Source of the DNA: Coccinella septempunctata
Taxonomy: Eukaryota > Arthropoda > Insecta > Coleoptera > Coccinellidae
Assembly: GCF_907165205.1 (NCBI RefSeq)
Contig: NC_058193.1
Coordinates: forward strand, 37,899,021-37,963,020
Reading direction: 5' to 3'
Length of the DNA stretch: 64,000 nucleotides
Shown: positions 23,885 to 35,687 of the stretch, one piece after another
Layout of the letters: every line of letters starts with the position of its first letter
How positions within the stretch are numbered: position 1 is the first letter of the stretch
Position numbers and translations under genes: made by a program
Notes under the pieces: model-generated
Told to the model about the DNA's origin: nothing
The model's input: only the letters and a program-made list of their open reading frames with translations
The model's database searches: none

Positions 23885-26800
23885 CTAGTGCCTTGGTATC
23901 TTCGAAATCATAGTACTTTGGGACTGCTTATTTCCTGAAAGAACCACATAAGGGGACTGGCTTTCTTTCTGTTTTGCTTGCAACATGTTGAGTGTTCCTA
24001 ATGGTGTATCAGTAGAACTCATCTTCTTCATCAACTGTTCTTGTACATTCTTTTTGATTCTCTTCTCGACCTTATTCTTTCCTGGCCCTTTCCCATGGAA
24101 TTTATGTGACAAATATCTGAAGGCTTCTTTTGAATTCAATATTCTTCCATCATCATCGATATATTCCAACTTGACATTGGGTTTGAATCCATCTTTTTCC
24201 TTGAAATCTTGTATTGGTCCAGCATAACGATCGCCTCTCCTGCCTCCCCTTTCACCGTCTTCCCCATACACTTTGTCTTCGATTGAATAATGCTGGGCTT
24301 GTAAGTGAGCAAGCCTTGAATTGCTCGGCCGGTTTTTGATTTCTTTTTCAAGGTAACCTAGAAAGAAATGGAGACTTGAAATTTCGATCATAAACCTCAA
24401 AAATAAATATTATAAAAAACTTCAATTACAGGAATACGAAGATTTTTCGCATATACTCGCGTTCAACAAAGCTGGCTGTGATATGAGTCAACAACATTCC
24501 ACATCCAGATGGTGAACCCAAGAACATACAAGTTTCATCAATTTCAATCAAAAATCACGATTTTCTCAGATGAAACTGAAATATATTGCGGGGAAGGAAA
24601 TGAGGTGCTGTATTACTCAACAAAGCTGACTGTGATATGAGTTATAAATACATTTCACAACCACATTGTTGAGAAACAAAGCCCTCAAGTTCAGCTGTAA
24701 TAAGAATAATAAAAAAAATTGAAGGTTAGTTCTCAACATACCTTTGCTCATGGCAACTTTGAGGGCAGCTCCCATTCCCTTACTAACGTCTGGTTCTTCG
24801 TCCAAAATTTGAACCTCTTGAGGTTTAACTTCGGCAACTTTAACAGACACGTTGGGATCGATGCTGTTCCAACCTGTTGGTTCGATTATTTCAACGTCTT
24901 CATCGGAATTATCTTCCTTCACGTTGCTTTCAAAGTCCATGTCCAACTCTTCAGCTTCATCCCTGTTACCTGCTTTTCCGTAAGTTGGAATATCACCTGA
25001 AATAATAAGGACAAATATAGGAAAAATCATTAATGGAAAATTATAAATCCTTACCCAAAGTTCTACAGAATTCTGCAGTTGTGTTCAATACGATACTACC
25101 GTCGATGGGCTCTTCCTTGATTTCCGTTTTGATGACCGTATTTTGAATGAGTTCTGCAACCACATTTTCCCTTTGTTTTATTTTCCTAGCCCTGTGTATG
25201 GCCTGTTCGAGTTCATCATCTTTTTCGTCTATGCTGAAGTCTGTCGGAACACTAATTTCTGAAAGAGAACAATATTTAGCAATCACATTCAGAAGAAACT
25301 TCTCTTGATTTAATCTTCATTTAATATACATACCAGGTGTGTCATCTATATTCAAGTCATCCAGTTTGATATTAAATTTTTTCGAATCGACATTTTTAGC
25401 TTCCCTAGTCATGTTTTCCAAGTCATCTGCGGATAACAGCTTTCCCTTGGGTCTGATTTTCCTAACCTTCTTCTTGGGTTTCTTGAATTTGGCCATCTCC
25501 GTCTCGTCGTAATACTCCGAGGCCAATTTCAATTCTTTCTCGGCAATCTTCTCTAATTTCTTCTTTGTTTGGTTAGCTCTTTCAGCTTCGCTTATCGCCT
25601 GCTGTTTCCTAGCTTCAAACGATATGTCTGAACCGAGGGTGAAGGTTTCTTTCTTCTCGCCGTGTATTTCCTCGTCGTATTTAGAAAGTACCGACTTTTC
25701 AATGGGATTGCCGAATTGATCGAACTCTTCTTCGAACTTGTTATAAACGCTGCTTTTTTTCCTGTTCTCAAGATTCTGAAAACGAATAAGTTATTTCACA
25801 GTTTGAAAGAGGTGAACGTGTGTCTCTTCATTCAAATGAAACACCAAAGAATAAAAAAATTACCTTTTTGTGCCTTTCGTCATCCACCATATTTACATTC
25901 ACCAAAACATCATCTTCTTCTTCCAAAACACCTTTATCCTTAAGTGTTAAAATAACATTTTTTTCTTCTATAATATCATCAATGTTATGATCCACTTTTA
26001 AGCCTTTGAGGTCTCTGGCCGTGTACTGGTGTCTTTTTCTGTCTCTCACTTCAGATTCAATGATTTCATTGATTCCAAATTGAGCATCTAATTCTTCCAA
26101 AGCCTTAGCCTTAAAGAAAATTTCTAATTATTAAAGGATGGCCACGTTATTGGCACTTAATTTTTATAACATGTCAATTATTAAACATATCTGTGAAAAA
26201 TGTGTTCATATAACTTCTTAGCTCCACAGTTATTTGAGTTGATAATAAGTTGTGTAAGATGGTACCAACGTTCATAATGGACCTTTGAACACATATATTA
26301 ATATACTAGAATGTTATACTTGCTTTTTGTTAATATATTTCAGGTTTTTATGAAAAAAAAAAAAATGGCTTTCTGGCAATAGTTACAGTACAGAGTTTCC
26401 ATTCTTAGATGGGGCAGTTTGCCAGCATTATTGAAATATGACCGTTGTTAGTTTTTTCTTACCATCCTCGTCAAAGGAGAATGCATAATTTTGTCCCCAT
26501 AAGAAAAAAAACTGGAAATAACTGTTCTTCACCTTGAACTAGGCAGAGTACCTGTAGAACTGATTGATTTCATTACTCACTACCTTGTGTATTTGAAGTT
26601 ATGGTCTCTGAAAATCAGAGACTTTTCTATACAGACCGAAGTATGAAGTTCATTTTGAATGAATTGTAGTTTGTTTATGAAATTCAGGAAACTAATTATT
26701 TTGATCAAATTAGTTCAATCGCATCCAAAATTCTTATGTTGGTTGAAACAATACATAAACTATTTTTCAAGAACAATTTCTAGTTTTTAAATTGTATTCC

Positions 26801-27650
26801 CACTTACCTTCCATTCCATTCCTTGAAACTCACATTATCTTACTGGCACCTTACTAGTCTCCTCAAATAAGGCCGTGATATTTCCAACTCACACATCTTA
26901 ACACAGATATTATTTAATATTAAACATTACAATAAAAAAAATAATACTCACCCTTCTTTCGGCTTCCCTTTTAACCTGATCCAGCTTTCGACTTTTATCG
27001 ATCCAAGAATTAACATCTTCTTCACTATCACTTTGTCCAAGCGATTTAACCTTTGAGTATCGACTCTGGAGTCGTCTTTTTTCTTTCTGTTCAGCTAATT
27101 TGGCCCGTATTTTTTCTTGTTGTGCTTTGTCTGACCAGTTTTCTGCTGGCTTATGGTGGAATTCACCCCAATCATCTTTATATTTATCATCACTTTCTCC
27201 TGGTTCTCTAGAATTATGTGATGTGGAAGATGAACCTACTTCTAGTGGTTTCAATCCTAATTTGGCTCTTAGTTTATTTGTTTCTTCAATAGATAAGCTA
27301 TCAACAGAAGCACCATTATTTGCTTCTTCAGAATTGCTTGCATTAACACTGGGCCTTTCAGGTGATGATTTTCTTGTATTCTGTTCAACTTGAACTTCCA
27401 CTACATCAGAATCTGAAAAATTCAATTCAAATTATGAAAATGTACTTACTATACAATTTATAATTGTCTTACCATCACTTGTGTAGTTTGGTTTAGATTT
27501 TTCCCTTTTCTTTTCTTTGTCCCTACGATGCTTATGTTTATGATGATGCTTGTGCCTTTTTTCTCTAGGCGACTCAACTTCGTCCAACTCTGATGCAGGT
27601 CTTTTTTTCCTAGATTCACGATCCTTATGCTTTTTACTGCTTGAACCCAT
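23885..27650 (-). CDS. SART1: SART1/Snu66, U4/U6.U5 tri-snRNP protein
   Basis: Minus-strand exons: 27650-27473, 27412-26952, 26109-25864, 25775-25334, 25258-25055, 24996-24742, 24357-23885. They join in frame to 752 residues plus stop; human SART1 is about 800. The start MGSSSKKHKDRES is followed by a His/Lys/Arg-rich segment. A Hub1-interaction (HIND) motif follows, LSIEETNKLRAKLGLKPL, which binds the ubiquitin-like Hub1/UBL5. Conserved blocks include LTLKDKGVLEEEDDVLVNVN, TAEFCRTLG, IPTYGKAGNR, ILDEEP, DFKEKDGFKP, FHGKGPGK and KKMSSTDTPLGT. The protein recruits the tri-snRNP to the spliceosome in the nucleus. Only one HIND copy is visible. It is divergent from PRDM10 and convergent with BET1. 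Confidence 0.97.
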
Positions 27651-28173
27651 TTTCAATAAAGTGGTGCACTAAAAGTATGTATCGAAGACCGTTCGAACAA
27701 ACTTCACGAATGTTTGTAATGAAAATATTTTAAATAAATAACGTACTCATCAACAAGAAACGAAACGAAACACGACGTTTCCAGCACAGAACTAATTTGA
27801 CATTTGACAAATAATCATAGGAGAACTTCAGGCATAGAGCAAAGTGTAACACAGAGTGTCTATGAATTCTTCTTCTTTATGTCAAATGAAGAACTTGCCT
27901 CGAAGGAAGAAGAAAAAGAACATGACAACATGGCCTCTGTCCTGTCAAAAGTGTCAACACTTTGTTGTTTTATCATCTGTTTAGAAAATTGGATTGATAA
28001 TTCATTGAACTAATGATATTTTTGAATGTTTTTTGTAAAGCTTATTGATTTCATAATAAGCGATTTCGAATTTTGTGTTGTCTGATTAGAGACTATGAAT
28101 TAATAAATTAAATCGATTTCCTTGAATTTATTATGTGAAACATTGATCTTTCTAATAACTTTCTCAATTCGAT
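27651..28173. promoter_or_regulatory. divergent promoter region between SART1 and PRDM10
   Basis: 523 bp separate the SART1 and PRDM10 start codons, which point away from each other, so both promoters and 5' UTRs must fit here unless noncoding exons lie elsewhere. I see no clear TATA box. A 69-codon plus-strand frame at 27804-28013 has no recognisable motif and is probably chance. Confidence 0.6.
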
Positions 28174-31100
28174 ATGGAGAGCTTGGAAAAATGTGGTTTA
28201 CAATCACAAACATTGTCGCATGTCTTGAATAAAGATGAATCAGAATGGGCCCATAATTCCATAGTGACCTCAAACCCAAACAACTCTACTTTGCTCTACA
28301 TAGCCGTAAGTTGGTATTTTCATTCGTTACAAAATCAAAGACCTTTTTTTATAGGTGGAGTATGTTAAGGATGAATTTAAGGGGGAAACAAACCCAAATA
28401 TATCATCTGAGAACTTTATGAATTTGCAACATGTGAGCTCTTATGATCCAAATATGAATTCCCTTGCCGATTATAGTACGGTTTATAATGAACCCAACAA
28501 TTTTAATCCAGTTGTAATTCATCACTTGGTCTCTGCAAATTCTATAGGAGAAAACAGTGCATTTGTTAGCACACAAAACAACAATTCTGCTCTTGAAAGT
28601 GTTCCTACAGTGTTGTATGATACTACGATAAGCGGTGTTGGAGAAGAGTATTTGCAGTTAGAAAATTCTACCAATATTCCTAGTGTTCAAAGTTTACCCA
28701 GTGTGGATAAAGAACAAGGTGTTGAAATACTAATAACTGATCAAGCCACAGGTGAGTGAAATGAGTTCAGCATTCCTTGAGGGTGATCGACAGAAATTAT
28801 CCACTCTTTTTTTAGGAATTTCTTATAGTGTAAATACTCAGGAGTTATTAGTAGAGCAGGAAGAACTCTTAGAATCTTTATCCCCTGGTCCATTGTTGGA
28901 TTCAGATTTGCTTACAATAGACGAAAGCACCTTAAAAAATAATCTGCCTGATGATTTAATAAATGGTAATGTTAGTACCAGTGATGGTAACAACATTGTT
29001 GCAAATTTTATCTCTGATTTTTCTGGCGTGAAAGATGAATTTGAAGATGATGAATATTTAAAATTGAGAAAAAAAGTGTTGCCTGATGAGTTAGAATGTG
29101 AGGATAAGTTATGTAAGTAATTCATACTCCATCAGATGAAGAATGCCATAGATTGAATTTTTTTTAGTATCAAAAGTTTTCAATATTATTGACAAGCCAA
29201 TTCCATCTCGAGCAAGGGCGACTTTACCTGAAACTTATTTGAAAATTACGAAAGTAGAGGAAGGTATGGTACAGGTTGCGTTGGTGGTTATTTATAATTG
29301 ATAGCTTATTTTGAAATTTCTAGATTGGGCAGTTTTCGCCAAAAAATGTATAAGGAAAAGGACTCAATTTGGACCTGTTCAGGGTATTCTGAAAAATAGG
29401 GAGGAAATTATCACACAGTCTAAAAGACTGGAACTTTTATTGAAAGATGCGGAGGATAAAATTCTTGGTTTAGATATATCAGATGAAGGTAATAGTAATT
29501 GAAGAATAAAATTGATTTTTTTTTAATTTCTATGATTTCAGAACAATCGAATTGGATGTGTTTTATAAGGAAAGCTGAGTCGTATGAGGAGCAAAATATG
29601 GTTGTTAGTCAACTAGAGGACAGTCTTTATTTTACTGTTATACGGAACATTTTGCCTAAACAGGAACTCAAAGTAAGTCTCTTATATCATTTTAACAGTT
29701 ATATTATTCCATCTATCCCTTTTAAAGGTTGGTTATAGCTTCACGTATGCAAACCAATATAATTTGCCAGTTTTGGAAAAAAAATTAACAGAGGAGCAGT
29801 GGCCTTGTTTTGAATGCAACGAGCATTTTCCTACCTCTCAGGAGCTGCAGAATCATCTGAATATCCACGATGAAAGTGGCGAGCCCACAAAGTGTCGGAA
29901 GAAAAATTGGAAGAGCAAAAAGAAACTTTTGAAAGTTTCTATCACAGAAGCTTGGCAATGTAAAATTTGCGATCAAGTGTTCAACCCCCCTAAACTTAGT
30001 GCCCTTAAGCAACATTACCTGGTGAAACATAACGGACCTGACGATAATATCGAAGAAAATTTTGTGGTGATAAGGTAAGTGTATGAAATTTTTAAAATGA
30101 AGAATTAGTTTTATCTTTTTGATGCCGATTAATTTTTTTTTAGGAATTATAAATGCGACAAATGTAATCTTGTCTTTCAAACTGAGAACCTTTATAGAGT
30201 CCATAATCTTCTGCATAATCAAGACGAGAATGACGATGATTTTGAAAACGAAAATTGTTACATGTGTCCGGCTTGTAACAGGAAATTCCCAACACAACGA
30301 CAATTGATTTCTCACGTTTCTACCCATTCTTTGCCGAAATATAAAATAATCCCCGAAAGGTTCCAATGTCCTCATTGTTACACGTCTTATCCGTTGAGGG
30401 AGCGACTTCAGGTAAATCTCTTTCCGAAAGTAGGACCTCTATCGGTTTTCCCCATTTCAAATTTTCCTCCGTTTTTAGAGACACATGCTCATCCACGGTC
30501 CTGAGGAATCGAAGCCGCTTCAGTGCAACGAATGCAAGAAAAGGTTCATGAATAACTCCGCGTTGATTTGCCACTTGAAGACTCACGTTTCCGGTGAAAG
30601 TATATACCAGTGCCCGATTTGCAAAGATCGTTTCGAACACGTCCCGAAACTGAAATTGCACGTTCAGAAGCATTGCGTGAACAACACATACACTTGCCCC
30701 CATTGCAACAAAAAATTCAAGGCCTACAGTATTATACGCAAACACATACGGGCGTTCCACAGCGAACAGAAGCACACCTGTCAACACTGTTCTAAAGTTT
30801 TCCACACGATGGATAAACTGAAGATCCACCTCTTGAAATATTCGGATCACAGGGAATTTCTGTGTTCGCATTGCGGAAAGCAGTTCAAGAGGAAGGATAA
30901 GCTGACCGAACACTGTAAAAGGGTGCATTCGGAAGAGAGGGAGAACAATAAACCCAAGGGTATGCAGAGCGAGGAGAACGACTCGAAGAAATTCGTTCCT
31001 AAGGCTGAGCCCACTGATTTTCATCGATTTATCTACAAATGTCATCCTTGCCTGATCGGTTTCAAGAGAAGAGGTTAGTGCGCTGCTATTTTAGCTTTTT

Positions 31101-33066
31101 TATCCAACAAACAAAAAATTAACGAAAAAATAAGAAAAAAACAATAAATATCAATAATATAGTGCAGATGATACAGTTTCCGCAAATTCCAATTTTCCAA
31201 ATTTTTTAGGTATGCTCGTGAACCATTTGGCAAAACGTCACCCTGACATAAGTCTGGATTCGGTGCCGGAACTCAATTTACCAATACTCAGGACCACCAA
31301 AGATTACTATTGTCAATATTGCGATAAAATTTACAAGAGCAGCTCCAAACGAAAGTTGCACATCCTGAAAAATCACCCAGGGGCTGCTCTACCGGTGAGC
31401 AATAGAAAGCAGGGGGTTTATCAGGAGGTTGCCGGTCTGCCCAACCTGTCGTTCTCCCAGACCGTAGGTAGCGTTACCACCTCCCCGCAGAACTGCAAAT
31501 GGTGCCATAAGCAATACGCTAGTAAGGCTAAGTTGTTGCATCATCAGAGGAAGGAACACAACGGATGCTTGAAGCAAGAAGGAGGCGATGCGGATAAATC
31601 CAATAAGGAGCTGAACGTCTCCGGTGAAATGAGGGGAAACGAAGAGCAGGAATTTGAAATTTTCAAGCAGAGCGATTTCGTGGTAAGAACGGTTCATTGC
31701 TTGATTTGATCTATTTATTATGTTTTTTTTCGTAGCATATATTTCGATACGGTATTATAAAAAAGTTGTGGTCCAAATGGATCACTTTGGGTGAAGAGAA
31801 TCATGAAAATTGGTACAAACGACGTTCGCTCTTCTCGTTGCCATGTTATTTGAATGCGTTGCTAAGGATTTCACGTGATACTTTCTGATTGGTCGGAGCA
31901 CAAACTTTTTTCTATGCTCTCGATAAATGTTTTGAAATTTTCAATCGGCAGTCAAAAATTATTTTCAAATCGTAATTTGAACTTTCAAATCGAGAAAGTC
32001 TTAAATTTATATTAGTTCAGTGAACAGAGCTCCGAAATCACTTTTCTTGGAATAAGCTGCATTTTTGATGTAATGATTGTAAAGATAAAAGAAATATATG
32101 GTCACAAAATTATCATTAATATCTAAGAAGAGCGAATTCAATGAAATTTAGTTCTCGTAAAATCTTTTCATGTTAATTACCAGAAGATAAACCCATTTAT
32201 CTTTATGAATATCTCAGATAATGCTATTCTCAGTAATCTCTATCATTCTTATATTTTATGTTGAATAGTTCTCAGAATATCTTTTCTTGTTCAATTGCCA
32301 TTTCCTTACCTGCCTGATATAGGTCTATTCATTGTATTAGAAGGTAAGAAGTCATTTAACTTTCTCAATACCTATTTCAGGTAGGTAAGGAAATGGCAAT
32401 TGAACAAGAAAAGATATTCTGAGAACTATTCAACACAAAATATAAGACAGGGATTACTGAGAATATCATTATCTGAGATATTCATAAAGATAAATGGGTT
32501 TATCTTCTTATATTGGTAATTGAACATGAGGACTAAATTTCATTAAATTCGCTTTTCTTGGATATTAATAATAATTTTTGACCATATATTCCAAGAAGTG
32601 ATTTCAGACCTCTGTTTATTGGTTTATTTTTCGACATTCTGCCCCTACCAAGCGAATATCAGGAATGTACAAGAAGAAATTCCTTCAATAAATACTTTCT
32701 TTAGCAAGATTAGCGGAATTATTTTAATACTTTCATTCCGCTTGGAACGACGAGACGGGGATCGGAAGAAACTTTTTTAGATTTTTTAGATAGGATCACT
32801 CCCACAAATGCGTTTTCTTCTCAGGTGACAGACGAAGTATTCGATGCTAATGCTGAGGAGTTCGTAGATGACCCCGAACCCAAAAATCATTTCGATGATT
32901 TGCAGAACATTGCTGATAATGAAGTATTCAACCAAAATGAGACCTTCGTCCTTCCGAATTCGCATTTATACAGACTTCTGACAAACGCCAACAGTAAGTC
33001 TTTGAACAATTGTATAAGTTGATTCTAAATGAAATTTCCCGTCCAGATATGGTGCCCCCACGTTGA
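28174..33066 (+). CDS. PRDM10: PRDM10 orthologue, PR domain and 13 C2H2 zinc fingers
   Basis: Exons: 28174-28305, 28355-28751, 28816-29112, 29168-29263, 29324-29488, 29542-29672, 29728-30074, 30144-30411, 30479-31073, 31210-31682, 32825-32993, 33047-33066. All junctions are GT-AG and total 1029 codons plus TGA. Residues 1-275 are acidic and disordered. A PR (SET-like) domain spans about 276-415: ARATLPETYLKI, KKCIRKRTQFGPVQG, NWMCFIRKA, LPKQELKVGYSFTYA. Thirteen C2H2 fingers follow. The order and linkers match vertebrate PRDM10, including KQFKRKDKLTEHCKRVH, CLIGFKRRGMLVNHLAKRHP, YYCQYCDKIYKSSSKRK and HILKNHPGAALP. PRDM10 is a sequence-specific nuclear transcription regulator. Introns cut fingers 5 and 11. 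A large palindrome occupies the 1.1 kb intron before the short acidic C-terminus. PRDM15 is the alternative but fits less well. Confidence 0.94.
32023..32616. mobile_element. long palindromic foldback element in PRDM10 intron 10
   Basis: The left part (AAATCACTT..CTTGGAA near 32034, then TTATCATTAATATCTAAGAA and GGTAAGGAAATGGCAATTGA reversed) is mirrored by the right part, which ends CCAAGAAGTGATTTCAGACC. Arms are about 280 bp around a centre near 32330, with a few indels. No coding frame is visible. It would fold into a long RNA hairpin in the PRDM10 pre-mRNA. Confidence 0.8.
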
Positions 33067-35687
33067 GGAGTTTGTAGGATCAGACTTGAGACACTCACGA
33101 ATTGAGGGAGAATGAAAATTGTTCCATGATAATGGAGGGGTTGCATAATATGCCAAAGAATAGAAAGATTGTTGCATTAAATTCGAAGATTTCCTATATT
33201 GACATTCTATCGTTTGGGTGTATTCTGTGTCTCAGAAATATCGAGAACTGCTTCCGGAAATTTGCTAGATATGCTTGAAAAATGTAGTGCAATGATTCTG
33301 CCACGATTTTCGATTTTTTGATCGAATCGACACTAAAAATAAGTGGCAGTGAGAATTTATCATACCAATATAGTTTTGAAGAATTGTTTTGGATTTTTGT
33401 GGAAACTCTTTAGGATGGAAACTTTTCGATATGCCTGTTGTTGAATTTTCAGAAAATTAGGAAATTGATAATGTGAATTTTTTCCAACTGGTTTTAGGTC
33501 ATTTTAGTCTAACTGAGCGAGTTAAGCTTCGATTTGATGATGTAATATTTTTCATAAATTGAAATATTGTAAGTTTTACCTATCCAATGATTGAAAATTG
33601 AAGCAACTGAATAAAAATAGGACGATATCAAGTAGTACAAAATGAACATGATTTTTTCGAAAGTTTTGACTTGAATTGTTGTGATTTGCTAATTTAATTC
33701 GAGGTTGAGGGAAGATCATCCCTTAAAATGTACACCATTTGTTGAAATTTTTGATGAATCAACTGTTGAATAAAAATGTTTTGTTTTGTTTGAAAACTAA
33801 GTCAAGTTGAGAAATTTATATCAATTGGATGAAGAATATTTAAATAATTTTGGTTTGAGATGTTACAACACAGATTTGATGGATTGGATTTACAGAGGTC
33901 AAATTGCTCCTCGATTTTTATTTCGACATCCAAATGTAACTTATTTGTGATAATTGATAGAAATAAATGACTTTCACCAAATAAAATGTTTTTTTTATTT
34001 TATGCCATCCCTTTACAAGAGACATGAACGGAATTTTGTAGAATTTCTATAGTACTTACGGTTTCTTAAGCTCTCGTGCCTATTGGATAATATCTAAATT
34101 CGAATTCTGTTTCTTTTCAAGGTGTATGAAATTATGAAAGGGAAGATTAAAAGTCATTCTTTTTATTAAATGAATTCATAATAACACATTAATATAACAT
34201 ATATTATGTTTGGTGGAAACAAATCGAAATAATCATGATTTGTAATCGTTTTCATTAATATTATTTACATGAATGTATAAATATCTCCATTCAGCATAAA
34301 ACACAGTTTGGGGACTCAATTTCATTAACGAATTTCGGAATTTTGGGATCTACTCATTCTCTGAAAGATGGATTATTGCACAAGGGTTCAAACTACTAGT
34401 GAATTTACGAAGTCATCAAACACTGTGTTTTCTTATGATGAAACTGTGTAAGGGAACACAAAACAACACTAGAATTTTAATATCACTAGCAAAGTATAAT
34501 TATCGCAGAATAAAAAAGGAACATATTTATTGCACTAATCGAATAATTCAAACAATTCAATATGACTTAATCAGCATATTCTGTACAAATTGATCAACAG
34601 AGAGACATTTTATATGATTTGAATAAAAACAATTCAAATACTTACACTTTAATCATAACAAAACGAAAACAGTATTTACAATATAAATATACAATATTAT
34701 TCTAAAACAGAGTTGTAATTTTTCTTTACACTTTTTCCGTACATACCTATTTACAAAAGATCACATTTTATGAGTACGTACAAAGAGTTATTCTAACGAA
34801 TATGCTAACTGAATATTCGAATCAATTGCTTCGAAACTTTGTTTCCAACAATTAGTAATTCTAACATCGAACATTGCTTCCAAATAATACCCAAACGTTC
34901 ATGTTGTAATCAACAAAAACACATTTAGGGTAAATACAAATGCACAAGTTCTTCATTTAAACCATTTGAGGATTTTTCTTCATGTCGAAATTAATAGTAG
35001 GAATTGCTTCAGTACTGGGCGATAATAATTATTGATACATTATCTTTGAGAGAACAGAACAAAATAATTATTGCAACCCTTCCCCTTCGAGAAATCATTC
35101 CAAAATGGTAAAATTTCAAAATGGAATCTGAGATTTTCGGAAGAAATGGTGGATGCATTTCCTCCATTTAAAGCGGTTCATCTAAAATCGTGCAGATGTC
35201 ACTTGGATCGTTGAATTTGGAAAAATCTAAATAAACATTCCAGGAATGCGAAATTGGACCTCAACAGTCCAGGAAAGATACTAAAATCACAGGAATTTCG
35301 AAACTAGATTTATTGTTTTTTATAAATTCAGTCACAATCAACACGATTTCAGAGACATCTATACAAATATAGTTCAACTAGGATGAGATGCTTCCGCCAT
35401 TTCTTATTTTCGGTAAAAATCGCAGTGTTGAACATGACCTTGTATTTAGAGCTATTTCGATAGAATTTGGAGGACAGCATTCGAGATATTCATCATTGCA
35501 GGGTTAGATAGCCATCGAAAATTGACGATCAATATTTGGTGGATGCATTCGATTCAATTATTTGGTGGATGCGCTATTGAAAATTTTTGTTACTCACCGA
35601 ACGGAAAAATTCTCTCAATCTTCTGTTACTGAAGCAGTTCCTCGTCAAAACTGACAGTCGATACAAAAAATGATGAGAACACAGAGC
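33067..35687. other. convergent 3' UTRs of PRDM10 and the MYT1-family gene
   Basis: No coding frame is recognisable. Plus-strand AATAAA signals occur at 33611-33616 and near 33768 and 33979 for PRDM10. Minus-strand signals (TTTATT on the plus strand) occur at 35309-35314, 34162-34167 and 33994-33999 for the MYT1-family gene. The sequence is AT-rich, as insect 3' UTRs often are. Confidence 0.5.

Noticed and set aside
30320..31045. 241-codon minus-strand frame
   Set aside because: It is the shadow of the PRDM10 zinc-finger exons; no domain, and the plus strand is clearly coding with matched splice sites.
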